Of a stretch of 27,661 bases of DNA, positions 12,363 to 19,847 are shown piece by piece. The notes under the pieces are model-generated. The model saw nothing but the letters and a program-made list of their open reading frames with translations, was not told the DNA's origin and searched no databases. The first letter of the stretch is position 1, and each line of letters starts with the position of its first letter. The position numbers and the translations under genes were made by a program. This DNA comes from a virus, in the IMG/VR virus record IMGVR_UViG_3300032323_001556, positions 1 through 27,661 of that record; one strand, written 5' to 3'.

Positions 12363-12557
12363 ATGATATATGAACTAAAACAAGTTTTGTGGATTACTAC
12401 CCCACATGGTGTATGTCAAGTTTTATTTATAATTGACTACGGTCCACATCAAAATACTATATGGGTAGCAGCATCTGTTTCTGATGGATCTATTAGACAT
12501 TATGATAGCTCACAAATTAAACTAGATAAAAATTATACACTAAACATGAATGTGTAA
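12363..12557 (+). CDS. small conserved-type hypothetical protein
   Basis: A 64-residue, beta-rich protein (QVLWITTPHGVCQVLFIIDY, then a D-G-S-x-x-H-Y-D-S turn). The pattern W-I-T-x-P-H-G-x-x-Q-V-L-F-I-I-D-Y seems familiar from small proteins of Bacteroidota phages; no function is known to me. It lies directly behind the terminator of the structured RNA, which makes it the likely regulated gene if that RNA is an attenuator. Confidence 0.68.
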   Translation: MIYELKQVLWITTPHGVCQVLFIIDYGPHQNTIWVAASVSDGSIRHYDSSQIKLDKNYTLNMNV

Positions 12558-12566
12558 ATAAATTAT

Positions 12567-12574
12567 TATATTTG
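12567..12574 (+). promoter_or_regulatory. possible host-type -7 box (TATATTTG)
   Basis: TATATTTG matches TAnnTTTG and lies 20 bases before the 12594 ATG, a workable distance for a short leader. No TTTG is found at the expected spacing upstream, so the promoter is weakly supported. Confidence 0.35.
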
Positions 12575-12593
12575 CTCTACCAACAAACATGTA

Positions 12594-12785
12594 ATGAGTA
12601 AAGAAGACAAAGTAATCCTGTCTATCAAAGACACGGAAGATGGACTAGAGGTCCGAATCAATGAAGGTGCTTATGGTAATTTTGCCATAGTAGGTTTAAT
12701 AGAGAAAATCAAGTTAGATATTCTTAATGGAAATACTCCAGAAGCTGAGCAACCCGTGAAAATTAGTAAAACATACGATGCATAA
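12594..12785 (+). CDS. small hypothetical protein
   Basis: A 63-residue protein: a beta hairpin (KVILSIKDTEDGLEVRINEG), then a helix starting Y-G-N-F-A-I-V-G-L-I-E-K and an extended tail. The segment N-E-G-A-Y-G-N-F seems familiar from similar small phage proteins. Function unknown. It overlaps the next gene by 8 bases, so the two are probably made together; that partner is a predicted cyclic-nucleotide sponge. Confidence 0.66.
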   Translation: MSKEDKVILSIKDTEDGLEVRINEGAYGNFAIVGLIEKIKLDILNGNTPEAEQPVKISKTYDA

Positions 12786-13029
12786 TATGGAAGTGAAAGA
12801 AGTAAAAGTTCAGTCTTTTGGTGAACAGTTAGTGGGTTTAGACTTTAACCCATCAGGAAATGAAAAAGTACAAAAAGCTAAGGAGCTATGTGCTGAGTTG
12901 GCTAATCTTTTAAAAGATTCATATACTGAGTCTGAAAGAACACCAGTTAAAAGTTTGTTATTTGATCATGCAGTAGGAGAAATTCTTAATGCACAAATGA
13001 CTGTTGTAAAAGTAATAACATTAAAGTAA
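12778..13029 (+). CDS. Acb2/Tad1-type hairpin-domain protein (predicted cyclic-nucleotide sponge)
   Basis: An 83-residue protein whose core (G-L-D-F-N-P-S-G-N-x2-V-x2-A-K-E-L, then A-E-L-x-N-L-L and a second helix ending A-Q-M-T-V-V-K-V-I-T) matches the two-helix pattern I know for the Acb2/Tad1 hairpin domain (DUF7681). Studied members bind cyclic oligonucleotide signals made by CBASS, and some bind the Thoeris signal, shielding the phage from these defences. Length and the F-N-P-S-G-N motif fit well; ligand choice cannot be read here. The first ATG overlaps the previous gene; a second at 12787, one base past that stop, is also likely. It ends one base into the next start. Confidence 0.72.
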   Translation: MHNMEVKEVKVQSFGEQLVGLDFNPSGNEKVQKAKELCAELANLLKDSYTESERTPVKSLLFDHAVGEILNAQMTVVKVITLK

Positions 13030-13316
13030 TGGAAAAATTTATCTTAAAAGGGAAAAGAGTCTTGTTAGATGTCCCACAAAAAAAAGAATCAGCTATCCAA
13101 TTATCTGAAAAAGATGAAGAGCACATCATGAAGGAAACAATGAAGCTATGGACTAGGTTAAATGTATTTGCTGTAGGAGATACAGTAGAAGGATTTACAG
13201 CAGGTGCAAAAGTATATTGTACTACAAGTTCATTAGAGCATTCAGAAAAAGTAGAAATTGACGGATCAATGAAATTAATGGTTGGTCAAGGTGACATTGC
13301 TATAATTTGGGAATAA
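13029..13316 (+). CDS. GroES-like co-chaperonin-type protein
   Basis: A 95-residue protein with the outline of the 10-kDa chaperonin fold: an N-terminal strand (KGKRVLLDVPQKKES), a loop region with I-x-L-S where GroES has its mobile loop, then F-A-V-G-D-T-V-x-G-x2-A-G-A-K-V-Y in place of V-V-A-V-G and V-G-D-K-V, and a C-terminal V-E-I-D-G-x-M-K-L-M-V-x2-G-D-I-A-I-I-W like the end of GroES. Some phages carry such proteins to fit the host GroEL to their capsid protein. The match is by pattern only; identity is low. It starts where the sponge gene stops and shares a base with the next start. Confidence 0.6.
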   Translation: MEKFILKGKRVLLDVPQKKESAIQLSEKDEEHIMKETMKLWTRLNVFAVGDTVEGFTAGAKVYCTTSSLEHSEKVEIDGSMKLMVGQGDIAIIWE

Positions 13317-13681
13317 TGAATATTACAAGTGATAATAAATCATATGGAGAAATCTCCAAGGAAGATCTTCAAAAAAGAATCCAAATTGACAGTGAAATAT
13401 TAAGTAGAAGATTAACTGAACGTGAAAAAGCTGATGGATGGAAAAGTATTCCCATGGAAACCCTTACTCCGGTTAATGTTATTAGACCTTCTCATTACGG
13501 TGGTGAAGGTAATACTTATGAAGTTTTTAATGTATTAGAAGCTTGGGATATTGATAAAGATTTCTATTTAGGAAATGTAATTAAGTATGTTGCTAGAGCA
13601 GGAAAAAAAGATTCTTCAAAAATAAAGGAGGATTTAGAAAAAGCTTTAGTATATTTGCAAAGAAGAATTAGTACTTTGTGA
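13316..13681 (+). CDS. DUF3310 family protein
   Basis: The ATG at 13316 (MNITSDNKSYG) overlaps the previous stop as TAATG; the frame also opens 9 bases earlier with TTG, which is less likely. The 121-residue product ends in a segment typical of DUF3310: R-P-S-H-Y-G-G, Y-E-V, E-A-W-x-I-D-K-D-F-x-L-G-N-V-I-K-Y-V-A-R-A-G-K-K, then K-E-D-L-E-K-A-L-x-Y-L-Q. The family is common in phages; T7 gp1.7, a nucleotide-kinase-type protein, includes it. A role in nucleotide metabolism is plausible but not shown. It closes the accessory operon and is followed by a terminator. Confidence 0.82.
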   Translation: MNITSDNKSYGEISKEDLQKRIQIDSEILSRRLTEREKADGWKSIPMETLTPVNVIRPSHYGGEGNTYEVFNVLEAWDIDKDFYLGNVIKYVARAGKKDSSKIKEDLEKALVYLQRRISTL

Positions 13682-13737
13682 CCTAAAGTTTTATTTTTCT
13701 TTGTATCATAATAAAAATTTGCTCAGTTAGGTAAGGA

Positions 13738-13773
13738 AATCCTTGGGAATTAATTCTCAGGGATTTTGTTTTT
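13738..13773 (+). terminator. rho-independent terminator
   Basis: AATCCTTGGGAATT pairs with AATTCTCAGGGATT (two G-U pairs, 13738-13765), followed by TTGTTTTT. It ends the accessory operon 57 bases after the DUF3310 stop. A T-run/GTATCATAAT block at 13697-13716, resembling the candidate phage promoter, lies just before it. Confidence 0.8.
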
Positions 13774-13780
13774 ACAGATA

Positions 13781-13803
13781 TTTTGATTATATTATAGTAT
13801 AAT
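13781..13803 (+). promoter_or_regulatory. candidate promoter block, variant copy
   Basis: TTTTGATTATATTATAGTAT, 10 bases before the 13813 ATG, resembles the T-run plus TATATTAT block at 11236 and 15308. It sits between a terminator and the first fibre gene, where a promoter is needed. No host TAnnTTTG box is present. Confidence 0.4.
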
Positions 13804-13812
13804 TTATATGTT

Positions 13813-14739
13813 ATGTTAAACAATCTTACAAACTTCTATAGTATTATTAAAGGTAGAATGCTTAGAAAATCAACTACAGTTGCACCAACAGATATAATTC
13901 CATTAGGTGTTGTTAACCCTAATTATGATGGTGGCTATGCTCCATCTGCTATTACAGTTGAAGACCTTGCTATTGCATTCCAGCCAGATACACCTTCATT
14001 ACAAGAAGTGCTTGATAATAACCATGACTTAGTTGGTGAAAATAACTTTCAAGGTTCAAATGCTGGTACTGGTGTTGTAGAAGCTAGTGGTACTAATGTT
14101 AATGCTTTTGGTAGAGAGGCTGCTTCAACTACTGTTTTTGTTTCAGATGTAAATGCTCTTGGTTATTATGCAGCAAATAATAACCAATCTACCAATGTTA
14201 ATGCATTTGGTTATAGAGCTGCTGAAAATAATACAAAAGAATATGTAAATGCTATTGGTTATTTTGCAGCTTCAGAAAATGAAGGTGGTGATGTTAATGC
14301 AATTGGTGCTGAAGCTGCATCTGGAAATAAAGCTAATTATGTTATTGCTTTAGGAAAAGGAGCTGCAAGAGAAAATGAAGGTATTGAACTCATTGCCATT
14401 GGTACAAATGCTGCAGATGGTAATACTTCAAGAGGAGAAAATGTTGTAGCTATTGGATTTGCAGCAGGTGCTTCAAATGATGCTGGTAATGTTATATCAA
14501 TTGGTACAGAGGCAGGTAAATCAAACTTTGGTAGAGATACGATTATTTTAGGAAAAAATGCTGGTAATTCTAATCAATTAGATGGTCAGTTTATTATTTC
14601 TGCTAGTAGTTTACCTGTATTTGCTGATGAAGCTGCTGCCTTATTAGTAATAAACTTAAGTAATGGTGCATCAGCAGGTTCTGCATATTTATATTATGAT
14701 CAATCTACTAAATCAATTTCTGCTATATTCCCTGCATAA
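13813..14739 (+). CDS. tail-fibre/adhesin protein with YadA-head-like repeats
   Basis: A 308-residue protein in three parts. Residues 1-75 are an N-terminal domain whose pattern (I-x-P-L-G, then D-G-G-Y-A-P-x-A-I) also occurs in the next gene (L-P-I-G, D-D-G-Y-L-P-L-A-V), likely the virion anchor. Residues about 95-255 hold about nine imperfect repeats of 16-22 residues built on V-N-A-[IF]-G-x2-A-A-x2-N, the periodicity of the YadA/Hep-Hag trimeric beta-roll of bacterial adhesins. The last 50 residues form a small beta domain. A trimeric, receptor-binding or spacer fibre is the likely role. A terminator and promoter block precede it. Confidence 0.75.
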   Translation: MLNNLTNFYSIIKGRMLRKSTTVAPTDIIPLGVVNPNYDGGYAPSAITVEDLAIAFQPDTPSLQEVLDNNHDLVGENNFQGSNAGTGVVEASGTNVNAFGREAASTTVFVSDVNALGYYAANNNQSTNVNAFGYRAAENNTKEYVNAIGYFAASENEGGDVNAIGAEAASGNKANYVIALGKGAARENEGIELIAIGTNAADGNTSRGENVVAIGFAAGASNDAGNVISIGTEAGKSNFGRDTIILGKNAGNSNQLDGQFIISASSLPVFADEAAALLVINLSNGASAGSAYLYYDQSTKSISAIFPA

Positions 14740-14766
14740 TTAATAAACAAATAAAAACAAAATAAA

Positions 14767-15237
14767 ATGGATATCTTAAATTTTATATCTTGGATTAAAG
14801 CCGGTAACTACAGAGCTACCCTTCCTACAGATGTACCAAGCTTACTTCCTATTGGAGCAAAAGATGCTTCTCGTGATGATGGTTATTTACCACTTGCAGT
14901 AAATGCTGCACCTTTACAAACACTGTACAATACAGCTAATGTAACTCAAGGTACAAATATTACAACAGATGTTACAGTAGATGCCCTTAATGGTATTATT
15001 ACTACAGTATCTTCTACATTAGCAGCTAATGCTAAAACAAGTTTTACTGTAAATAATCCTAATGTAAAAGCAACATCTAAAGTTTTAGTTTCTTTACAAT
15101 ATGCAAATACAGCAGCAGGTATTCCTGTAGTAGGAGTTGCAAATGTTACAGATGGTAAATTTGGAATTTTATTAGCTAATGGTGGTAATGCTGCATTAAA
15201 TGATGTAGTTAAAATACATTACTTGGTTATTGCATAA
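14767..15237 (+). CDS. fibre or virion-decoration protein sharing the anchor domain
   Basis: A 156-residue protein. Its first 55 residues repeat the pattern of the preceding fibre (T-D-V-P-S-L-L-P-I-G and D-D-G-Y-L-P-L-A-V), so both probably dock to the same virion part. Residues about 60-156 are beta-rich (VLVSLQYANTAAG, VANVTDGKFGILLAN), like small phage head- or tail-fibre tip domains. It is followed at once by an 18-bp perfect palindrome and then a terminator. Confidence 0.68.
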   Translation: MDILNFISWIKAGNYRATLPTDVPSLLPIGAKDASRDDGYLPLAVNAAPLQTLYNTANVTQGTNITTDVTVDALNGIITTVSSTLAANAKTSFTVNNPNVKATSKVLVSLQYANTAAGIPVVGVANVTDGKFGILLANGGNAALNDVVKIHYLVIA

Positions 15238-15239
15238 AC

Positions 15240-15257
15240 TTTCTAACTAGTTAGAAA
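15240..15257. repeat. 18-bp perfect palindrome
   Basis: TTTCTAACTAGTTAGAAA begins 2 bases after the stop of the 14767-15237 gene and runs into the terminator. As DNA it has the form of a two-fold protein-binding site; as RNA it has no room for a loop. Confidence 0.7.
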
Positions 15258-15290
15258 AACCCTGGATTTAAAACATCTGGGGTTTTTTTG
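15256..15290 (+). terminator. rho-independent terminator
   Basis: AAAACCCTGGAT pairs with ATCTGGGGTTTT (two G-U pairs) around a 7-base loop, continued by T residues. It separates the 13813-15237 unit from the 15341 unit. Confidence 0.82.
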
Positions 15291-15307
15291 TTTGGTAGTC
15301 TTAATCT

Positions 15308-15330
15308 TTTTTTGTATATTATTATATAAA
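15308..15330 (+). promoter_or_regulatory. candidate phage promoter block (T7-G-TATATTAT)
   Basis: A T run, GTATATTAT and TATATAAA, 10 bases before the 15341 ATG and just after a terminator. It is near-identical over its first 15 bases to the block at 11236-11258. Confidence 0.45.
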
Positions 15331-15340
15331 TATTTATGTC

Positions 15341-15688
15341 ATGTCAATAGGAAATTTAAAAGATTACGGAAATAAAGGAAATAACTTTCCGTGGCAATTA
15401 AAAATGTTGCAAGGTATTGCAGAGTTAATTGCTGTTTCCGGAGGATCTTCATCAAGTACAAGAACTCCTACTATTACAAGAACATCTGCTTCAGGCACAA
15501 TTCCAGGAGAACCTATTAGTGTATCAATATCAAATGTAGGATCAGCAAATGGAACAGTAAATGGTCAAACATTAGCAGCAGGTGAAACAATTAATTTAGA
15601 TGCTGGTGGATTATCAAATAAATTTGCAGCAGGTAGTATTGTTTATAATTCAGCTTCTACTACATTCTTAATTGTTTATGTATCTTAA
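15341..15688 (+). CDS. small virion-associated-type protein
   Basis: A 115-residue protein. The opening M-S-I-G-N-L-K-D-Y-G-N-K-G-N-N-F-P-W-Q is of a kind seen at the start of small proteins in fibre regions of Flavobacteriia phages and prophages. It is followed by a Ser/Thr-rich linker and a beta-rich C-terminal domain (ISNVGSANGTVNGQTLAAGE). It probably decorates the tail or fibre; I cannot assign a defined function. It is the first gene of its unit, 12 bases before the large fibre gene. Confidence 0.65.
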   Translation: MSIGNLKDYGNKGNNFPWQLKMLQGIAELIAVSGGSSSSTRTPTITRTSASGTIPGEPISVSISNVGSANGTVNGQTLAAGETINLDAGGLSNKFAAGSIVYNSASTTFLIVYVS

Positions 15689-15700
15689 TATCAGTAGTTT

Positions 15701-17956
15701 ATGAGTACTCAAATTACAACACAGAAGATATTAGCATTTGATGAATATGCTGATTTTCCTTCTACAGGTATAGAGGGTTATGTCTATATAGATAAAACAG
15801 CAGCTGAAGCATATTTGTGGGACTCAACTGCAACACCTCCTGTATATGTACGTATTGGAGAAGATACACCAATTCCACCAGATCCAACACCATTAACATT
15901 TGTAGATGCTGCAACAGTTGGAGCATTGTCTTTTGCACCAAACTATAGCAATGGTACAGGAGGAGTAGGTGCAACATTAACAGCAACCCAAGTAGGTATG
16001 CTAAGAGATACTTCTGGTACTGGTAAAATAGATTCAAGTTATATACCTGTTGTAGGAGGAATTATACTTATAAAAAATCAAGTAGACCAAAAACAAAATG
16101 GTATTTATAGCATAACAACTGTGGGTTCACCAGATCCCGGAGGAACTCTTTATCAGTTAACAAGAGTTGTTGATTTTGATCAGTCAGCAGAATTATTTCC
16201 TCTTCAGGTAAATGTATTACAAGGTACAGCAAATGCTAATTTATATTTTAATCAAGCTACTAATCCTGTAACAGTAGGAACATCAAATATTGTATTTAAT
16301 CCAGCTAGTTATGTAAGTCCATCAGGTGTAATTGCTTTTGTTGATGTAGCTACAACTGCAGCTTTACCAACTTGTACATATGCCAATGGAACATTAAATC
16401 CATCTTTTCCTGGTTTAAATGCTACACTTACAGCAAATGCTGCAGGTAGTGTACTTACAGTTGATGGTTTAACAGCTTCTACATCAAATGTTCCATTAGG
16501 AACTTTTACTAGAGTACTTGTTAAAGATCAAGCAAACAAAGCACACAATGGAGATTACATTGTTGTAAATCCTGGGTCAGCTACTGTAAGATGGCAGTTA
16601 AGACGTATTAATTATTCAGCAAGTGGTTTTTACAGGTTTAGCAGATATTTTTTAGTATCAAATACACAAGCTAGTCTTGCTGGTAGAATTTATATAACAA
16701 AGCAACAAGATCCTGCTCTTTCTAATTTAGGAATTGGTACACAATTAATTGATTTAGTAGAGTATGGCGGTTCTTCTTCTGTAGGACCATTTGGTATTGC
16801 AAATTCATCTGGAGTTTATACTTATTATGCTACTATGACTTTGGCTATGGCTGCTGCAACAAGTGGTCAAACTATTGAAGTATTTGCAGATTATACTGAA
16901 AATACAGGTATATCAATTACTTTAAAAAATGGTGTAAATATTAATGGAAATGCACATACCTATACATTTAATCCTACAGGATCAGGTCAATTTGCATTTA
17001 TAACAGGAAGTGGTCTTTCTTTAACATGTAATATAAATAATTATACAATTGTAACTAGCTCTTCTGCAGGTTCGGGTTGTTTATATTTAGGTATAAATAC
17101 TTCAGGTGTGTTATCATTAACAGGGTCAATATTTAAAACAACTGGAGCAGGTGCAACATTATGTATGTCAACTGGTGCAAATGCAAATTTTGAAGTAATT
17201 GATTTTGTTGGTTTTGCTACTGGATCAGGAAATTGTATAACATGGGGTTCTTCTCCAACAGGTAGGTTAAGAAATGCATATTGTTCTGCAACAGGGGGAA
17301 ATGCTTATAATGGAAATGTTAGAGTTGATAATTCAATCTGTGTTTCAACGGGTAATATAGCTTTGTATAACTCAGGAGGAACTGTTAGTGATAGTATAGG
17401 AGTTTCAGCAGGTTCATATGGTATTCAATCTATAGGAGGTGTATTAAATAATTGCAAAGGTTATTCATCATCTAATGTAGGTATTTATATTTTATATTCA
17501 AATGCTTATAGCTGTTTTGGATATTCAACTGCTTCTTATGGTATTCAATTTGACAATGAACCTTGTAGAGGATATGATTGTTTTGGATATTCAACTGCAA
17601 ACAATGGTATTAGAATGTATAGATTTGGTACAGGTGCTGATGTAGAAATATATAATTCCATTGCACTTTCAACAGCTGCTATTGCTTTTTATTGGGAAGG
17701 TTTAGCAAGTAATATGACTTGTATATCAGAATATAACAATGCTGCAGGACATGCCGCTGAAGGAGCCAATAATGCAATTATTAATTCTTCTAGATTAACA
17801 GTTAAAAACACAAATGCAAACTGTTTATATAAAGGCAGTGCTGTAAATCAAAAATATGCTCAATGTACATTTAAAGGAGCAACTACTTCTGTTAATGCAA
17901 ATATTACTCAAGCAATGATTAACTTAGAAGATTTATTTGGAAATATAACAATATAA
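15701..17956 (+). CDS. large tail-fibre protein with beta-helix
   Basis: A 751-residue protein. After a 60-residue N-terminal domain come two tandem copies, about 66-205 and 211-355, of a fibre domain found in many phages: A-T-x2-A-L, Y-x-N-G-T, G-A-T-L-T-A, then I-L-I-K-N-Q or V-L-V-K-D-Q, N-G-x-Y and L-x-R. From about 365 the sequence turns to short Gly/Ser/Asn-rich strands with N-G-x-x-I-N-G-N and recurring Y-G-I-Q and G-Y-S-T motifs, which fits a right-handed parallel beta-helix like those of phage tailspikes. It probably binds or trims surface polysaccharide. No catalytic residues can be assigned. Confidence 0.78.
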   Translation: MSTQITTQKILAFDEYADFPSTGIEGYVYIDKTAAEAYLWDSTATPPVYVRIGEDTPIPPDPTPLTFVDAATVGALSFAPNYSNGTGGVGATLTATQVGMLRDTSGTGKIDSSYIPVVGGIILIKNQVDQKQNGIYSITTVGSPDPGGTLYQLTRVVDFDQSAELFPLQVNVLQGTANANLYFNQATNPVTVGTSNIVFNPASYVSPSGVIAFVDVATTAALPTCTYANGTLNPSFPGLNATLTANAAGSVLTVDGLTASTSNVPLGTFTRVLVKDQANKAHNGDYIVVNPGSATVRWQLRRINYSASGFYRFSRYFLVSNTQASLAGRIYITKQQDPALSNLGIGTQLIDLVEYGGSSSVGPFGIANSSGVYTYYATMTLAMAAATSGQTIEVFADYTENTGISITLKNGVNINGNAHTYTFNPTGSGQFAFITGSGLSLTCNINNYTIVTSSSAGSGCLYLGINTSGVLSLTGSIFKTTGAGATLCMSTGANANFEVIDFVGFATGSGNCITWGSSPTGRLRNAYCSATGGNAYNGNVRVDNSICVSTGNIALYNSGGTVSDSIGVSAGSYGIQSIGGVLNNCKGYSSSNVGIYILYSNAYSCFGYSTASYGIQFDNEPCRGYDCFGYSTANNGIRMYRFGTGADVEIYNSIALSTAAIAFYWEGLASNMTCISEYNNAAGHAAEGANNAIINSSRLTVKNTNANCLYKGSAVNQKYAQCTFKGATTSVNANITQAMINLEDLFGNITI

Positions 17957-17962
17957 TTAATT

Positions 17963-18142
17963 ATGGAAAATTTACAACAAATAGTAGTTCAGCTAACTAC
18001 TTCACCCGTTGAAAGAAGTTTAGCACAATATGGTGAAAACTTTATACCCGAAGTTCAAGTTGAAATAATTTATTCAGAATTAGATGAACAAGATCAAGCT
18101 GTTTGGGATGCTTTTATAGCAATGATTAAATCAAAAAACTAA
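17963..18142 (+). CDS. small hypothetical protein (59 residues)
   Basis: The ATG at 17963 opens a 59-residue frame ending TAA at 18142, filling the gap between the large fibre (6 bases upstream) and the next gene (5 bases downstream). The product is acidic: a helix-strand start (QQIVVQLTTSPVERSLAQYG) and a Glu/Asp-rich helix ending A-F-I-A-M-I-K. Its fit between two close neighbours supports a real gene. It may be a small fibre partner or assembly factor (inference). Confidence 0.7.
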   Translation: MENLQQIVVQLTTSPVERSLAQYGENFIPEVQVEIIYSELDEQDQAVWDAFIAMIKSKN

Positions 18143-18147
18143 TTCTA

Positions 18148-18813
18148 ATGAGTACACAGATATATACAAAGACAGTAGTTAAAGATGAGAGTTCATTAGT
18201 TCCATCTAACAATGTAATTAACTTTACAGGAGCTGGAGTATCTGTGTCTAATGTAGGAGGGGAAGCTACAGTAGTAATACCGGGAACTATACCTGCTACT
18301 AACTATGGATTGTTTACCCAAACTCAAAGTAGTACCCCTATAAGCGGAACAAACGTTGAAACATCACTTATATCTTCTGGAATTGGAACTTTAACGGTTC
18401 CTGCAAATAGTTTCAAAGTTGGAGATAGTTTTAATGCTATTTTAATAGGGCATTTATCTTGTGTTGGCACGGCAACTTTACATATTAGAATAAAAACTAG
18501 TTCAGGAATACTGTTAGCAGATACAGGAGTAATGGCAATGGAATCAACAACTACTAAACATTGGAAATTAGATATAGACTTTACAATTAGATCTTTGGGA
18601 GCCGCTACTGTAGCTTCAATAGCATCTGGTGGTTTATTTGCTTATACAAAAAATTCTGGGTTTAATTTTGAAGGTGTAAATTTTAGCATTGTAAACAATT
18701 TAGATTTTGACACTACTGTAGATAATACTATTGTTATTACTGCCCAATGGAACACTGCAAATACAAGTAATTCTATTTTTTCAGAAATTTTTACATTAAA
18801 CAAAACTTATTAA
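18148..18813 (+). CDS. fibre/appendage protein with C-terminal beta domain
   Basis: A 221-residue protein beginning M-S-T-Q-I, like the large fibre. The segment N-F-T-G-A-G-V-S-V-S-N-V-G-G-E-A-T-V is typical of phage fibre stalks. Residues about 65-221 form a beta-sandwich-like domain (F-K-V-G-D-S-F-N-A, then many strands) of the sort found at the tips of fibres. It is the last gene of the fibre block; the lysis genes follow. Confidence 0.68.
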   Translation: MSTQIYTKTVVKDESSLVPSNNVINFTGAGVSVSNVGGEATVVIPGTIPATNYGLFTQTQSSTPISGTNVETSLISSGIGTLTVPANSFKVGDSFNAILIGHLSCVGTATLHIRIKTSSGILLADTGVMAMESTTTKHWKLDIDFTIRSLGAATVASIASGGLFAYTKNSGFNFEGVNFSIVNNLDFDTTVDNTIVITAQWNTANTSNSIFSEIFTLNKTY

Positions 18814-18851
18814 AACAAAATTAAAAATAACAACTATTTATATATATAACA

Positions 18852-19151
18852 ATGGATACAACATCAATAACAATTTTATTATTTATAGCAGCTACAGTTC
18901 TGGGAATTTTTGGCTACTTTTTAAAGAGTGTTCACAAAGATGTGAAAGACTTTATTAATGAATCATCTGATAACAATAGAAGACTTACAGAAGAGTTAGG
19001 TAGATTAAAAGGAAAGATTGAACTAGTAGAACAAGAGTCAAGATTAAAGTATCAGGCTATTCAAGAGCAAACTCAGATAGAACTGAAGAACTTAGCTAAA
19101 AATGTTAATGATCTATCCCTTGCAGTTAAAGAATTAATTTTAAATAAATAA
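18852..19151 (+). CDS. membrane-anchored coiled-coil protein (lysis cassette)
   Basis: A 99-residue protein with one N-terminal membrane segment (ITILLFIAATVLGIFGYFL, about 6-24), followed by a long charged helix with heptad-like Leu/Ile spacing (about 27-97). It lies just ahead of a likely holin and the endolysin, with two bases between it and the next gene. Candidate roles are holin partner, antiholin or spanin-like protein; the single anchor plus coil fits a spanin-type inner-membrane component, but no outer-membrane partner is seen. Confidence 0.65.
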   Translation: MDTTSITILLFIAATVLGIFGYFLKSVHKDVKDFINESSDNNRRLTEELGRLKGKIELVEQESRLKYQAIQEQTQIELKNLAKNVNDLSLAVKELILNK

Positions 19152-19153
19152 GT

Positions 19154-19393
19154 ATGAAACATTTAAAAGAAAGATGGAAATCTCCAACTCCTAAGTTCTG
19201 GAAGAAAGTACAACGTATTGCTATTGTAGTTGGAGCAGTAGCTGGTACAATAATTGCAGCTCCTATTGCATTACCAGCAGCTGTTATTACTGCAGCAGGA
19301 TATGCAGTGGCTATCGGAACAGCAGTGGCTACAGTATCACAGTTTACAATAGAAGACAAACCAACCAACACAGAAGAAAATGTTAACAACTGA
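19154..19393 (+). CDS. putative holin
   Basis: A 79-residue protein: a basic N terminus ([20 protein letters not shown]), two adjacent hydrophobic stretches of Ala, Ile and Val (about 21-36 and 37-63, split by Pro), and a short acidic tail. Small size, two membrane passes, a charged start and overlap with the endolysin gene by 14 bases match the usual holin layout. It has no family signature I can name, so the call rests on topology and position. Confidence 0.62.
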   Translation: MKHLKERWKSPTPKFWKKVQRIAIVVGAVAGTIIAAPIALPAAVITAAGYAVAIGTAVATVSQFTIEDKPTNTEENVNN

Positions 19394-19844
19394 AAAAACA
19401 ATTAAAAAATATGGAATTCCCAATGTTGAAGGTACATATCTTACAACGGTTACTCTACCTTATCCAATGCGTATTGCATGGGATACTAAGGTTACTACAA
19501 CTAAACTTAGATGTCATAAGTTAATTGCAGATAAAGTCTTAGCAGTATTTAAAGAAATCTTAGCAGTATATGGATTACCAAAGATCCAGGAATTAGGTAT
19601 TGACTTATTTGGAGGATGTTTTAATTTTAGAAAAATGAGAGGTGGGTCAGATTGGTCTAAACACTCATGGGGAATAGCTATTGATTTAGATCCTGCTAGA
19701 AATAAATTAAAAGAAACATCAAAGACTGCAAGATTTGCAAGACCTGAGTACAAACAAATGATTGATATCTTTGAAAAACATGGATTCCTTTCTCTAGGGA
19801 GATTGCACAACTATGACTGGATGCATTTTGAAATAAAAGAATAG
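19380..19844 (+). CDS. M15-type peptidoglycan peptidase (endolysin)
   Basis: A 154-residue protein with the zinc site of the M15 (D-Ala-D-Ala carboxypeptidase/VanY-like) family: H95 in [10 protein letters not shown]102 seven residues later, and H149 in D-W-M-H-F-E near the C terminus. A conserved upstream strand ([10 protein letters not shown]) carries an Arg before the site. It should cut peptide cross-bridges of peptidoglycan and cause lysis. There is no signal peptide, so export relies on the holin, whose gene it overlaps. The length is normal for a single-domain M15 lysin. Confidence 0.88.
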   Translation: MLTTEKTIKKYGIPNVEGTYLTTVTLPYPMRIAWDTKVTTTKLRCHKLIADKVLAVFKEILAVYGLPKIQELGIDLFGGCFNFRKMRGGSDWSKHSWGIAIDLDPARNKLKETSKTARFARPEYKQMIDIFEKHGFLSLGRLHNYDWMHFEIKE

Positions 19845-19847
19845 ACT

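Noticed and set aside
15325-15332. TATAAATA, the T4 late promoter consensus, before the 15341 gene
   Set aside because: It is only 8 bases from the start codon, too close for a -10 box, and such strings are expected by chance in AT-rich DNA.
15762-16037. Minus-strand frame inside the large fibre gene
   Set aside because: It is an antisense shadow of repetitive coding sequence, rich in Leu from the reverse of Ala/Thr/Ser codons, with no leader.
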